A stretch of DNA of 64,000 bases from JAZRUY01 sp045598845 (GTDB lineage Bacteria; Verrucomicrobiota; Lentisphaeria; Victivallales; Victivallaceae): NCBI GenBank assembly GCA_045598845.1, contig JAZRUY010000034.1, positions 30,391 to 94,390 on the forward strand, read 5' to 3'. This document shows, in pieces, positions 49,832 to 58,813 of the stretch. How positions within the stretch are numbered: position 1 is the first letter of the stretch; every line of letters starts with the position of its first letter. The notes beneath the pieces are model-generated. The model was not told where the DNA came from. It did not search any database and saw nothing but the letters and a program-made list of their open reading frames with translations. The translations under genes and the position numbers were made by a program.

Positions 49832-50062
49832 ATGGATGAACTCAGTGAAAAAATTACCGCCAGACTTAATGAGCTCCGTGCTCCGCTGCAGGCGGACGGA
49901 GGGGATTTGGAAATCGACCGCATCGACGGGAAGACCGTTTATTTAAAATTGCGCGGAGCCTGCGGTGCGTGTCCGCATGCCATTATGACCATAAAGGGCG
50001 GACTGGAACGTATTTTGAGGGAAGAAATAGATCCGGAAATAGTAATCGAGAGGGTTCTGTAA
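49832..50062 (+). CDS. NifU C-terminal-domain Fe-S scaffold protein
   Basis: 76 aa, the whole protein being one NifU_C domain (start DELSEKITARLNELRAPLQA, then ADGGDLEI). The cluster-binding cysteines are in RGACGACPHAIMTIK. It carries or delivers Fe-S clusters. The start is ATG 49832 with AAGGAG 8 bases upstream. A longer open frame from 49766 overlaps the previous gene and lacks support. A strong terminator follows 25 bases after the stop. Confidence 0.9.
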   Translation: MDELSEKITARLNELRAPLQADGGDLEIDRIDGKTVYLKLRGACGACPHAIMTIKGGLERILREEIDPEIVIERVL

Positions 50063-50086
50063 TTGCAGTAAAATTCTGTATGCCTG

Positions 50087-50111
50087 GCCGGGAAGAAGTC
50101 CCGGCTTTTTT
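50087..50111 (+). terminator. Rho-independent terminator after the NifU-like gene
   Basis: GCCGGGA (50087-50093), loop AGAAG, TCCCGGC (50099-50105), then six T. Separates the 44908-50062 run from gyrB. Confidence 0.9.
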
Positions 50112-50150
50112 GTCTTTTTGCGACAGTCCGCGATCACGGTGGACCGGCTA

Positions 50151-50179
50151 TTGTATTATGTCCGTATAGAATATATATT
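50151..50179 (+). promoter_or_regulatory. Promoter of gyrB-recA
   Basis: TTGTAT at 50151-50156, exactly 17 bases, TATATT at 50174-50179, in an AT-rich stretch. It leaves about 145 bases of leader before the gyrB ATG at 50333. The leader has a basic in-frame reading from 50261 but no supporting ribosome-binding site. Confidence 0.65.
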
Positions 50180-50332
50180 ATTTATATTATCACTGTTACT
50201 GCCGCACTTTTCTGTGTCAAGTGTCAGTTTGCAGGGTCTTCTTGGGAATATTGAACGGCGATGCCGAAAAGCCGCCGGAAAAAATTAAAACGCGGATTAA
50301 GCAACATAAATCACAGAGGGCATGGAACAAAT

Positions 50333-52795
50333 ATGAGCGAAACAAATCAAAGCACTTCTGATTACGGTGCAAATAAAATCACGGTTCTTGAGGGTCTTGA
50401 GGCGGTGCGTGTCCGTCCTGCCATGTATATCGGCGACACCGGTGTCCGCGGACTGCATCATTTGGTCTACGAAGTCGTGGATAACTCCATCGATGAGGCG
50501 TTGGCGGGATATGCTGATAATGTGAAGGTGATCATTCATTCCGACAATTCGATCACCGTGGAAGACAACGGACGGGGAATTCCTGTTGATATGCACGAAC
50601 AGGAGCATAAGCCTGCGGTGGAGGTGGTTTTAACCGTATTGCATGCCGGCGGTAAATTCGACCATAATTCCTATAAGGTTTCCGGAGGTCTGCACGGGGT
50701 CGGCGTGTCCTGCGTCAATGCACTGTCCGACTGGATGAAAGTGGAAGTTTATCGCAACGGCAAGGCGCATTACATTTCTTTCGAGCGCGGAATTACCAAG
50801 GAGCCGTTGCGGACTATCGGAGAAACCGGTAAACGCGGCACCAAAGTAACTTTTAAGCCGGACGGAACTATATTTCCGGAAACCGTTTACAACTGGGATA
50901 TCCTTTCCAAGCGTCTGAGGGAACTCGCCTTTCTGAATTCCGGCATCAATATTTCGCTTACCGATGAACGCGTTTCGGCGGATCATCCGCAGCATTCAGA
51001 AACTTATTTCTACAAGGGCGGATTGCGGGAATTCGTGGCGATGCTCAACGAAGGCAAGACCGTACTGCATGATGTAATATACTTCCACCGTGAAAAATCC
51101 GGTATCGATGTGGAAGTGGCCATGCAGTACAACGATGAAACTTCGGAAAATATTCACAGTTTTACCAATAACATCAATACGGTGGAGGGCGGAACACATC
51201 TGGTAGGATTTCAGACCGCACTGACCCGTACCATTAACAACTACTGTAAAAACAATCTGAAGAATGACAAGCAGAAAAACGACAAAGCTGTACGCGGCAG
51301 TGATACCAGAGCCGGTTTGGCGGCGGTCATATCCGTAAAGGTGCCGGATCCTCAGTTCGAGGGTCAGACTAAAACCAAACTGGGAAATTCCGCTGTTCGC
51401 GGTATCGTGGAGTCGGTTATCAACGATGAATTCTCCGCTTTTCTGGAGGAGAATCCGAATGTTGCGAAATCCATCGGCAACAAAGCCATGATGATGTTGA
51501 GCATCTGGGAAGAGCAGCAGAAAATCCGTGACAAAATTCTTAAAAAGACGGACGGGTTCTCGTTGCCCGGGAAATTGCACGACTGTTCCTGCAAAGACCC
51601 CGCCAAAAGGGAATTGTACCTCGTTGAGGGAGATTCCGCCGGCGGGACGGCAAAGAAAGGACGCGACAGCGTAACACAGGCTATTCTGCCTCTGCGTGGT
51701 AAAATTCTCAATGTGGAAAAAGTCAACATCAACAAAATGCTGGAAAATAAGGAAATTCAGGCATTGTTCGCCGCAATCGGGTGCGGATTCGGCGATGATT
51801 TCGATATCAGCAAGGCGCGTTATCACAGGGTCGTGATTATGACCGATGCCGATGTGGACGGTTCCCATATCCGTACCTTGCTGTTGACTTTCTTCTACCG
51901 GCAAATGCGTAAACTCATCGAAGCCGGTTATATCTATATCGCTAAGCCTCCGCTGTTCAAAGTTTCAAAAGGCAAGAAAGAGCGCTATGTCGATACAGAA
52001 GAACAGATGGACAACTATCTGATTAATCTTGGTCTCGATGATATTAAAGTCATGTCCGGAACTGGCGAACTTTCCCGGGAGGCGGTGGAGAACTTGATTA
52101 CGCTGTATATCCGGGCGCAGGAACTCTCAGGCGGGTTGCAACGCTGCGGAATCAGCATCTCATCCTATTTGCAGGCGGCAAAGGAAGACGGCCGCTGCCC
52201 GATATCTCATTTGCATGTGCGGGAAATAGACGGAGATACTTCTGAAAAATATCTTTATTCGCCGGAAGAACAGTTGGCGGCGGTAAAAGAAGCGGAAGAC
52301 CGTATAAGCAAAATGCTCCCGGAAGTGAAAAACACTCCGGAAGCGGAGGAGGAACGGCGGACTGAGATTGCGAAACATCTTGATTTAACGGAAATTTTTG
52401 AATCCCATAATGCTGAAATACTGGTTACGGATCTGAAAAAACACGGATTACAGCCCGGGCAGGTGTTCGGTGGTTCGGGGACTCCGTTGTATTCCATTGT
52501 GGTCGGAGGCAAAAACACTGTCAATGCCGGATCGCTGGAAGAGTTGTTTGATGTTGTAAAACACAATGGAGAAACAGGGTTGAAGATTCAGCGCTATAAA
52601 GGGTTGGGCGAAATGAATGACGAGCAACTTTGGGAAACCACTATGGATCCGGCCAACCGTAAAATGATCAAGGTAACCATGGAGGATGCCATAAAAGCGG
52701 AACGGATGTTCACGCTGCTCATGGGTGATGATGTGGAACCGCGGCGGCAGTACATAGAAAAATATGCTCCCGGTGTAAAAGATCTCGATATTTAA
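50333..52795 (+). CDS. gyrB: DNA gyrase subunit B
   Basis: 820 aa, normal length. GHKL ATPase domain ([45 protein letters not shown]), transducer domain, and Toprim domain with [12 protein letters not shown] and [13 protein letters not shown], then the C-terminal GyrB motif [21 protein letters not shown]. The [11 protein letters not shown] and EGDSAGG marks favour GyrB over ParE. The ATG at 50333 aligns with the usual start; an extension to 50261 adds 24 basic residues. dnaA and gyrA are not nearby. The recA gene begins 29 bases after its stop. Confidence 0.96.
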   Translation: MSETNQSTSDYGANKITVLEGLEAVRVRPAMYIGDTGVRGLHHLVYEVVDNSIDEALAGYADNVKVIIHSDNSITVEDNGRGIPVDMHEQEHKPAVEVVLTVLHAGGKFDHNSYKVSGGLHGVGVSCVNALSDWMKVEVYRNGKAHYISFERGITKEPLRTIGETGKRGTKVTFKPDGTIFPETVYNWDILSKRLRELAFLNSGINISLTDERVSADHPQHSETYFYKGGLREFVAMLNEGKTVLHDVIYFHREKSGIDVEVAMQYNDETSENIHSFTNNINTVEGGTHLVGFQTALTRTINNYCKNNLKNDKQKNDKAVRGSDTRAGLAAVISVKVPDPQFEGQTKTKLGNSAVRGIVESVINDEFSAFLEENPNVAKSIGNKAMMMLSIWEEQQKIRDKILKKTDGFSLPGKLHDCSCKDPAKRELYLVEGDSAGGTAKKGRDSVTQAILPLRGKILNVEKVNINKMLENKEIQALFAAIGCGFGDDFDISKARYHRVVIMTDADVDGSHIRTLLLTFFYRQMRKLIEAGYIYIAKPPLFKVSKGKKERYVDTEEQMDNYLINLGLDDIKVMSGTGELSREAVENLITLYIRAQELSGGLQRCGISISSYLQAAKEDGRCPISHLHVREIDGDTSEKYLYSPEEQLAAVKEAEDRISKMLPEVKNTPEAEEERRTEIAKHLDLTEIFESHNAEILVTDLKKHGLQPGQVFGGSGTPLYSIVVGGKNTVNAGSLEELFDVVKHNGETGLKIQRYKGLGEMNDEQLWETTMDPANRKMIKVTMEDAIKAERMFTLLMGDDVEPRRQYIEKYAPGVKDLDI

Positions 52796-52824
52796 TTTCG
52801 CAAAATCAGCTCTGGAGGAATATT

Positions 52825-53889
52825 ATGGCGGAAAAAAACAATAGTGCGATACAAAGCGGCGGAGCGGATAAAAATCTGCAGGCGGCGATCAGTCAGATAG
52901 AAAAAACTTTCGGCAAGGGTTCCATTATGCGGCTGGGGGATACCGGCGCGGCGCAGAGCGATACACCGGTTATCTCTACCGGATCGCTTGCTCTTGATCT
53001 GGCTTTGGGCATCGGAGGAGTCCCTGTCGGCAGAATCATTGAAATATTCGGTCCTGAATCCAGCGGCAAGACTACACTTTGTCTGCATGTAATAGCCGCG
53101 GCTCAAGCAGCCGGAGGACAGTGTGCTATTATTGATGCCGAACATGCTATCGATCCGGCATATGCCCGTAAAATCGGGGTCGATATAGATAATTTACTGA
53201 TTTCGCAGCCGGATTGCGGTGAAGACGCATTGAATATTGCCGATACTCTTGTCCATAGCGGTTCTCTGGCGGTATTGGTGGTTGATTCGGTGGCGGCGCT
53301 GGTTCCCCGGGCGGAAATAGCCGGACAGATGGGGGATTTGCATGTCGGGCTGCAGGCGCGGCTGATGTCGCAGGCATTGCGTAAACTTACCGGAGTTGCC
53401 GCCCACAACGGCACTTGTATTATTTTTACTAACCAGATTCGGGAAAAAATCGGCGTAATGTTCGGTAATCCTGAAACCACTCCCGGGGGGAACGCATTGA
53501 AATTCTATGCGTCAGTACGGATGGATATCCGGAAAACCGCGGTGCTCAAAGATCCGGCCGGAAACGTAGTCGGAAACCGGGCGCGGGTCAAAGTTGTAAA
53601 GAATAAAATGGCTCCTCCGTTCCGTCAGGCGGAATTTGACATTATGTACAATGAAGGCATATCCAAAGCCGGTTCAATACTCGATGTGGCCTGTGATCTT
53701 GGCATTCTTGAGAAACGCGGCTCATGGTTCGCTCTGGATAACGAGCAACTGGCGCAGGGCAGAGATCAGACCAAAGCGATGATCGCCGCTTCGGCGGAAT
53801 TGCAGAAAAAACTCATGGATAAAATTATGGATAAAGTGCGCGGGGAAGAAGTTCCGGCGCGGCAATTGGAAAAAAATCAGGAGAATTAA
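52825..53889 (+). CDS. recA: Recombinase RecA
   Basis: 354 aa. Walker A is [10 protein letters not shown]; other marks include [32 protein letters not shown], the L2 region [21 protein letters not shown] and [13 protein letters not shown]. The acidic C-terminal tail is short. GGAGG is 8 bases before the ATG. The 29-base gap from gyrB has no promoter or LexA-like palindrome, so recA appears to be transcribed from the gyrB promoter. Confidence 0.97.
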   Translation: MAEKNNSAIQSGGADKNLQAAISQIEKTFGKGSIMRLGDTGAAQSDTPVISTGSLALDLALGIGGVPVGRIIEIFGPESSGKTTLCLHVIAAAQAAGGQCAIIDAEHAIDPAYARKIGVDIDNLLISQPDCGEDALNIADTLVHSGSLAVLVVDSVAALVPRAEIAGQMGDLHVGLQARLMSQALRKLTGVAAHNGTCIIFTNQIREKIGVMFGNPETTPGGNALKFYASVRMDIRKTAVLKDPAGNVVGNRARVKVVKNKMAPPFRQAEFDIMYNEGISKAGSILDVACDLGILEKRGSWFALDNEQLAQGRDQTKAMIAASAELQKKLMDKIMDKVRGEEVPARQLEKNQEN

Positions 53890-53901
53890 CTCCTCCTGCA
53901 A

Positions 53902-56343
53902 ATGAAAACGTTTTTTTTAATTTCGTTACTGTCCGCAGGGATTGCGGTTTCCGCAATCGGAGCCGGGGAGGATTTTATTACCGGAACGGTTGCTGTTTCG
54001 GATTCTTCAGAAGCAGTGAACGATTATGAGCGGCTTGCCGCGAATGACGATATTACAACGGAACAGCGTTTTCAAGCCGGAATGTCTGCCGCCGCTCTGC
54101 TGCTTCAGCGAGGTGACACCGCGGCGGCTGAGAAAATAGAAAAAGATTTGTGCCGAATCGGCGACACCGGACAGTTGCGTGCGGAAATTTTGCTCAACCG
54201 CGGGAATTTTCAGGAAGCGGAGCTGGAATTTAACACTTATGCGGCCCGCACGGAAGGAAGAAAATCGCTCCGGGCGCGGTTAAATGCCGCGGTTGCCGGC
54301 ATTGCCGGCGGAGGCGGTCCGAATGCGAATGATATTTTGGATTTAAGAGACACTGCCGCGCATGCCGGTAATGGCGATATTGCCGCGGAAGCCGAAGCGG
54401 CGGCGGTGTTCCGTTTGATCAGGAACGGTGATTTTTCCACCGCGTCTTCCATATTGAAAAACAGTGCTTATCGGTATCCTGATTCCGGTTTTTGCCCGTC
54501 TCTCGATATGCTGTCCGCTGCGGCGCGCGGAGATGAGGCGGCAGTTTTGGCATTGCATCCGCCGGCCCGGGCGGCTATGCGCACCGGAGAGTACTTCCAT
54601 TTTCTCATCACTATGGAAACCGCTGATTTTTGCCAGCGTTTCGGCGCCAGCCGTACCGCATTATTACTGCTGAATGACGCTTTGCTGCTGTCCAGAACGG
54701 AAAATGACCGGAAAAATATTATGCGGCTAAGTGCGGATGCGAATGCGGATAACTCTCCAGGCAAGGCGGCGGAAACTCTGAAAAAATATCTGGAATTTTA
54801 TCCTGATGATCCGGATGAATTGAAAATTAAATTTCAATTGGCGGCATTGCTATGCCGTAACGGCGGGAATTCCGAGGGTTGCGGTTTGTATGAAAGTATT
54901 TGTGCGGGAACATACGATGCGGCAAGCAAACGCAAGGCGGCGCATTTCGGGGCTTTGGCGGCGGAAAACGGCGATAACTCGGAACTTGCGGAAAAAATGT
55001 ATGATTTTATGGCGGAAAATTCAGTAACGCAAGATGAAAAACTGGAGGTTTGTCTGTTGCGCGGCAAATTTTTCTGCCGGCAAAAAAAATATGATACGGC
55101 GGAAAAATATTTATCCGCTGTTGATACAGGTGAATTTGCCGATGAAGCGCGGGCGCGGCTGCTGGATTTACTGATGGCGGCGGAACGCTACGAGGAATCC
55201 GCCGTTTTGTGTTCCCGGTTACAGCAAAGCGATCGCCGCAACTGGCATGAATACGGCGATTATTATTCCGCGGTACTTTGCGAAAAACAGGGTGCTGTTG
55301 CCGAGGCTCGGCGGCGCTATACCGCTTTCGCGTCAGAAAATCCTGATTCTGTTTTTTCCGCCGCCGCGGCATTTGCCGCGGCCAGATTGGCAATGGAGGC
55401 CTGGGAAATGAGCGATGCGGTCAGGGATTTTACCGCTTATGCGGATAAATATCCGGATGCCCCATCGGCTAAGAAAGCACTCTTTCTGGCAGTTCAATGC
55501 GCTTTTTTTATGAATGATATGACAACCGCGGAACAGTTGATTTCCAAAATGCCGCCGGAAACCGCAGTGTTAGCCAGATTGCAACTGGCGGATTTTCTGA
55601 TTGCGGAAGGTAATAGCGAAAAAGCGCAGATGCAAACGGATAATATTCCGGATGCAGCGGCAGCCGTTGCAGGTTATCTGCCGGACAAATTATACCGTCA
55701 GGCTCAAATTCATATCCAGCGGAAAAATATTTCCGCCGCACTGGAATTGCTGGTGCGGATTATCAGTGAAAATCCGGAAACCGGATGTGCTGCGGATTCC
55801 GCTCTGCTGGTTGGAGACATAAAATACAATTCCGGAAAATATACCGATGCTCTCGATTATTATACTTTAGCGGAGCAATACGGACGTGAAGACGGATTTG
55901 TCCGTCGTTGTCGGGGGAAATGCGCGGATTGTGCGATGAGGCTGTATGAAACCGGGCACAAAGAACAGATGCTGACCGAGGCGATGGAAAAATATCAGGA
56001 ACTGACGGAATGCGGAATTCCGGATATAAGTCTGCAAAGCCGGTATAAATTGGGCAAATGTCTCGAATATTCTGGAAAACCGGAAACGGCGGTAAAATGC
56101 TATCTGGAAATTCTGCTGCAGACGGAGCGCGTATATTCCGGTGAAGTCCCTGCCGGAATGAAAATATGGTGTTCCAGAGCCGGGATGAATGCCGCGGCGC
56201 TTATTTTACGGCAATGCGGAAGCCGCGGTTCCGGTCAGGCCTTGGCTGTGCTCCGGCTGATGAGCAGGATGGGGCTTACTTCGACGGAAGAATTTGAAAT
56301 CATACGCAAAGAAATACAAACAACCTATAATTTGGAGAAATAA
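53902..56343 (+). CDS. Large exported TPR-repeat protein
   Basis: 813 aa. Signal peptide KTFFLISLLSAGIAVSAIGA, then almost entirely helical tetratricopeptide repeats, for example FQEAELEFNTYAARTEGRKS, KYDTAEKYLSAVDTGEFADE and NSGKYTDALDYYTLAEQYG. It precedes ExbB/ExbD-type genes with 3 bases spacing, a place like that of the TPR protein CpoB/YbgF next to tol genes in proteobacteria. A periplasmic scaffold or regulator of the motor complex is likely; that role is inference. Confidence 0.75.
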   Translation: MKTFFLISLLSAGIAVSAIGAGEDFITGTVAVSDSSEAVNDYERLAANDDITTEQRFQAGMSAAALLLQRGDTAAAEKIEKDLCRIGDTGQLRAEILLNRGNFQEAELEFNTYAARTEGRKSLRARLNAAVAGIAGGGGPNANDILDLRDTAAHAGNGDIAAEAEAAAVFRLIRNGDFSTASSILKNSAYRYPDSGFCPSLDMLSAAARGDEAAVLALHPPARAAMRTGEYFHFLITMETADFCQRFGASRTALLLLNDALLLSRTENDRKNIMRLSADANADNSPGKAAETLKKYLEFYPDDPDELKIKFQLAALLCRNGGNSEGCGLYESICAGTYDAASKRKAAHFGALAAENGDNSELAEKMYDFMAENSVTQDEKLEVCLLRGKFFCRQKKYDTAEKYLSAVDTGEFADEARARLLDLLMAAERYEESAVLCSRLQQSDRRNWHEYGDYYSAVLCEKQGAVAEARRRYTAFASENPDSVFSAAAAFAAARLAMEAWEMSDAVRDFTAYADKYPDAPSAKKALFLAVQCAFFMNDMTTAEQLISKMPPETAVLARLQLADFLIAEGNSEKAQMQTDNIPDAAAAVAGYLPDKLYRQAQIHIQRKNISAALELLVRIISENPETGCAADSALLVGDIKYNSGKYTDALDYYTLAEQYGREDGFVRRCRGKCADCAMRLYETGHKEQMLTEAMEKYQELTECGIPDISLQSRYKLGKCLEYSGKPETAVKCYLEILLQTERVYSGEVPAGMKIWCSRAGMNAAALILRQCGSRGSGQALAVLRLMSRMGLTSTEEFEIIRKEIQTTYNLEK

Positions 56344-56346
56344 CCG

Positions 56347-56979
56347 ATGTTTTTAACTTTAATGGAACAGGGCGGCCCGATGATGTGGGTCATTTTCGGA
56401 TGCAGTGTGATATCGCTGTTTATTTTTTTGAAAAAAGTTTTTCAGTTTCATCGGGATGAGATCAAAGTGAGGGACCTTCTTAAGGGGTTGTTTAATGTAT
56501 TGCGGCGCGATGGCTATGTGGAGGCTATAACTCTCTGTGACAATACTCCCGGCCCGGTGGCCAGATTGCTTTCCGCCGCTATTTTAGCCTATCGCCGCAA
56601 AGATGATGATCTGCGTAAAGCGGTCGATGCCGCTGCTATTGAGGAAATTCCGAAGTTGGAACGAGGGGTTAATCTATTCGGATCACTGGGATTTATACTG
56701 CCTCTGCTGGGTTTTACCGGTACTGTACTGGGTATGACCGCCACTTTCAAAGTTATGGGGGCTACGGCTGAAAATTTTTCCACTGCCATGGTTGCCGGTA
56801 ATGTGCAGCAGGCTTTGCTGACCACGGCATTCGGATTGTGTGCGGCGATTCCGTGCCATCTCGGATATAATTATCTTATTGACCGGATCAATTCCATTAC
56901 GCTTGATATGGAAAAAGCGGCGCAGGAAATGCTCTCTTTTCTGTCCGATAAAGACCGAGGGACGGAGATAACGGAATGA
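56347..56979 (+). CDS. MotA/TolQ/ExbB-family proton channel protein
   Basis: 210 aa. Three membrane helices: MMWVIFGCSVISLFIFLKKV near the start, then a cytoplasmic loop and two helices in the C-terminal half (GFILPLLGFTGTVLGMTATF and ALLTTAFGLCAAIPCHLGYN). The core LLGFTGTVLGM matches LLGLLGTVxGM of the family, with Phe-Thr replacing Leu-Leu. It forms the energising complex with the ExbD-like protein encoded 4 bases into its end. ExbB (TonB system) or TolQ (Tol-Pal) cannot be separated by sequence here. Confidence 0.9.
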   Translation: MFLTLMEQGGPMMWVIFGCSVISLFIFLKKVFQFHRDEIKVRDLLKGLFNVLRRDGYVEAITLCDNTPGPVARLLSAAILAYRRKDDDLRKAVDAAAIEEIPKLERGVNLFGSLGFILPLLGFTGTVLGMTATFKVMGATAENFSTAMVAGNVQQALLTTAFGLCAAIPCHLGYNYLIDRINSITLDMEKAAQEMLSFLSDKDRGTEITE

Positions 56980-57464
56980 AACTGCAAGTATTCAGCAGCA
57001 ATCACCGTATCGGCCGGCGGCGGTACAGTACTAAACTTCAGCCCAGGCACGGTTGGCCGGAGCTGACCGCCTTGGCGGATATACTGTTTCTGGCATTGTT
57101 GTTCTTCTTTCTGTCCGGTTCATTTGTCTGGGTAACCGGTATTCCGGTGGAACTGCCTCATGCCGCACCTGTGATGACTGCCAGTCTGGAGCGTTTTATC
57201 GTAACGATGCGGCGGCCGGTGGAAAAAGATGCCGCCATTCTGTACTATTTCAATGACCGCCCGGTGAAACACGACGAGCTTAAGGCATTGTTCAATCAGA
57301 TGCACAGTCATTCCAGAACGGCATCGATAATCATTCGGGCTGACCGCAATGTCCCTACCGGTAAAACATACGAATTGATGTCTATGGCCGGAGCGGAAGG
57401 ATTGAGTTGTTTTCTTGCCGGCACGATTCCCGAGGAGCAAAGCGAGATTATTTTCGGCAAATAA
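56976..57464 (+). CDS. ExbD/TolR-family protein
   Basis: 162 aa. One membrane helix near residues 33-50 with the essential Asp35 (LTALADILFLALLFFFLSG), followed by GIPVELPHAAPV and the periplasmic ExbD/TolR domain ending in RADRNVPTGKTYELMSMAG. A longer, basic cytoplasmic tail (about 30 residues) precedes the helix. It overlaps the ExbB-like gene by 4 bases. Its partner is the ExbB-like protein, and the TonB/TolA-like protein downstream is the expected third component. Confidence 0.9.
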   Translation: MKLQVFSSNHRIGRRRYSTKLQPRHGWPELTALADILFLALLFFFLSGSFVWVTGIPVELPHAAPVMTASLERFIVTMRRPVEKDAAILYYFNDRPVKHDELKALFNQMHSHSRTASIIIRADRNVPTGKTYELMSMAGAEGLSCFLAGTIPEEQSEIIFGK

Positions 57465-57492
57465 TTCCCGGTGCGGATTTTTATCAAGAAAT

Positions 57493-58170
57493 ATGCTTAT
57501 ACTGAAAAAAGGTTTTTATTCCGGCAAAATGCCGGGAGGAAAAACGGCGCGATGGAACTCTGATTTCTGCATCATGGTTGCCGCAATGGCCGTTTCATTG
57601 TTACTGCATATACTGGTGCCGTTGACAGTATCTCCGGCAACCGGCAATATGGCGGCTGATGCCGCTCCGGGCGGCAGCCGGATGGTGTTGCTGGGAGATT
57701 CCGAAAAAAACAAGAACGGGCTTTCCGCGGCGGATTTTGAACACTGGCTTGATTTATACAATCCGGAATACGGTTACAGCGGAAATGATCTTCCTGAACG
57801 GCTCGGTGATAAATTGCCTGATCCAAATCCTGAACCATATGCGCCGGAGGTGCAAATTCTTCCCGGTAGAATAGGTGTCCGTCCGTCCGGTTCGACCTTT
57901 TTTACAGAAAACGTCCGCAAATCATCTGTTGCTCCGGCGCAAACGGTTTTTATCAATGGTGTTAAGACAGTTTTTGACGCTGCGGTGCCGGTGCCGGACG
58001 GCTCCGTCAAGCCGGCACACCCGGCGGTAGTGTCGGTTTCCGATGAACAATTCGGCCGACGGGTGCGGTTGCTGGAATCCTGCGGAGAAGCCGACTTCGA
58101 CCGATCCGCTCTGGCCGTTGCGGCAACAACGGAAAGTCCCGCCGGAGAATGGGTTTTTTACTGGAATTAA
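57493..58170 (+). CDS. TonB/TolA-like membrane protein without a recognisable C-terminal domain
   Basis: 225 aa. One N-terminal membrane helix (FCIMVAAMAVSLLLHILVPL) has Ser35 and His39 spaced as SxxxH, the motif by which TonB and TolA contact ExbB/TolQ. A short Pro-rich stretch follows (PDPNPEPYAPEV). The C-terminal 60 residues end in WVFYWN and do not resemble a TonB_C domain. Directly after ExbB/ExbD-like genes. It may be a reduced energy transducer or a TolA-like protein specific to this lineage. Confidence 0.6.
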   Translation: MLILKKGFYSGKMPGGKTARWNSDFCIMVAAMAVSLLLHILVPLTVSPATGNMAADAAPGGSRMVLLGDSEKNKNGLSAADFEHWLDLYNPEYGYSGNDLPERLGDKLPDPNPEPYAPEVQILPGRIGVRPSGSTFFTENVRKSSVAPAQTVFINGVKTVFDAAVPVPDGSVKPAHPAVVSVSDEQFGRRVRLLESCGEADFDRSALAVAATTESPAGEWVFYWN

Positions 58171-58184
58171 AATCGGAATAAAAG

Positions 58185-58427
58185 ATGATAGAACTTTCAT
58201 ATGCCAATGCCTTGTTTTGCTATCTGCTGCTCTGGTTGCTGTATATCGGCGTTATGTGGTGGCGGGAAAGCATAAGAGTCCGCAAATTCCGATGGCAGAT
58301 GAGCGATAATACATTGTTCCACTGCGATAATTGCCATCATTCTTTCATCGAAGATGAATCTGTGAATATTTCGAGGTGTCCGCGATGCAATGCCGTTTGC
58401 ATATCCAGAAAAAACCGGCATCTGTAG
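58185..58427 (+). CDS. Small membrane protein with a zinc ribbon
   Basis: 80 aa. One membrane segment near residues 8-25 (NALFCYLLLWLLYIGVMWW) and a C-terminal Cys cluster, FHCDNCHHSF and SRCPRCNAVC, typical of a rubredoxin-like zinc ribbon facing the cytoplasm. Function unknown. It lies 14 bases after the TonB/TolA-like gene and overlaps the next gene by 43 bases. Confidence 0.65.
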   Translation: MIELSYANALFCYLLLWLLYIGVMWWRESIRVRKFRWQMSDNTLFHCDNCHHSFIEDESVNISRCPRCNAVCISRKNRHL

Positions 58428-58813
58428 TTCTTGCGGTTGTTGTTTTTGTTCTGCCGGTATGTTTTGCCGGATGCTGTTTCGGATTGCCGGAAGGAGAGCC
58501 GCCTGCCGGAAAAATTACCGTCAACGAATTTTCCACCGTTCGTTCCGCCGGCGGAATCAAAAACGATTTAATCACCGTATTGCAATTGTATTGCGCCGGT
58601 GGTGTATGCGCGGTTGAATGTGAAAATCAGGTTCTGGCTGCGGTGATGGCGACAGCGGTATATGAAGCCGGGTGCGGAAATAATACGCGGGGGAAGGCGG
58701 ATTTTCTGCTCAAAGCGGAAAAATGCGCCGGCAACGGAGAATATCATTTCACTCTGCGTAGCGGCGATGCGGCTCCGGTTTGGTTCCGTACAGTTATTTA
58801 TCAGGACCGGTAG
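58385..58813 (+). CDS. Small lipoprotein of unknown function
   Basis: 142 aa. The start is ATG 58385, with GAGG 8 bases upstream; it overlaps the zinc-ribbon gene by 43 bases in another frame. N-terminus KKPASVVLAVVVFVLPVCFAGC is a lipoprotein signal. The mature part is about 120 residues with paired Cys (CAGGVCAVEC, CGNN, CAG) and an ending that reads like a beta-strand pair. Not recognised. The end overlaps the convergent amidohydrolase by 13 bases. Confidence 0.6.
   Translation: MQCRLHIQKKPASVVLAVVVFVLPVCFAGCCFGLPEGEPPAGKITVNEFSTVRSAGGIKNDLITVLQLYCAGGVCAVECENQVLAAVMATAVYEAGCGNNTRGKADFLLKAEKCAGNGEYHFTLRSGDAAPVWFRTVIYQDR

Noticed and set aside
50261..50332. Basic N-terminal extension of GyrB
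   Set aside because: No ribosome-binding site at 50261; the usual GyrB start corresponds to ATG 50333. Treated as leader RNA.
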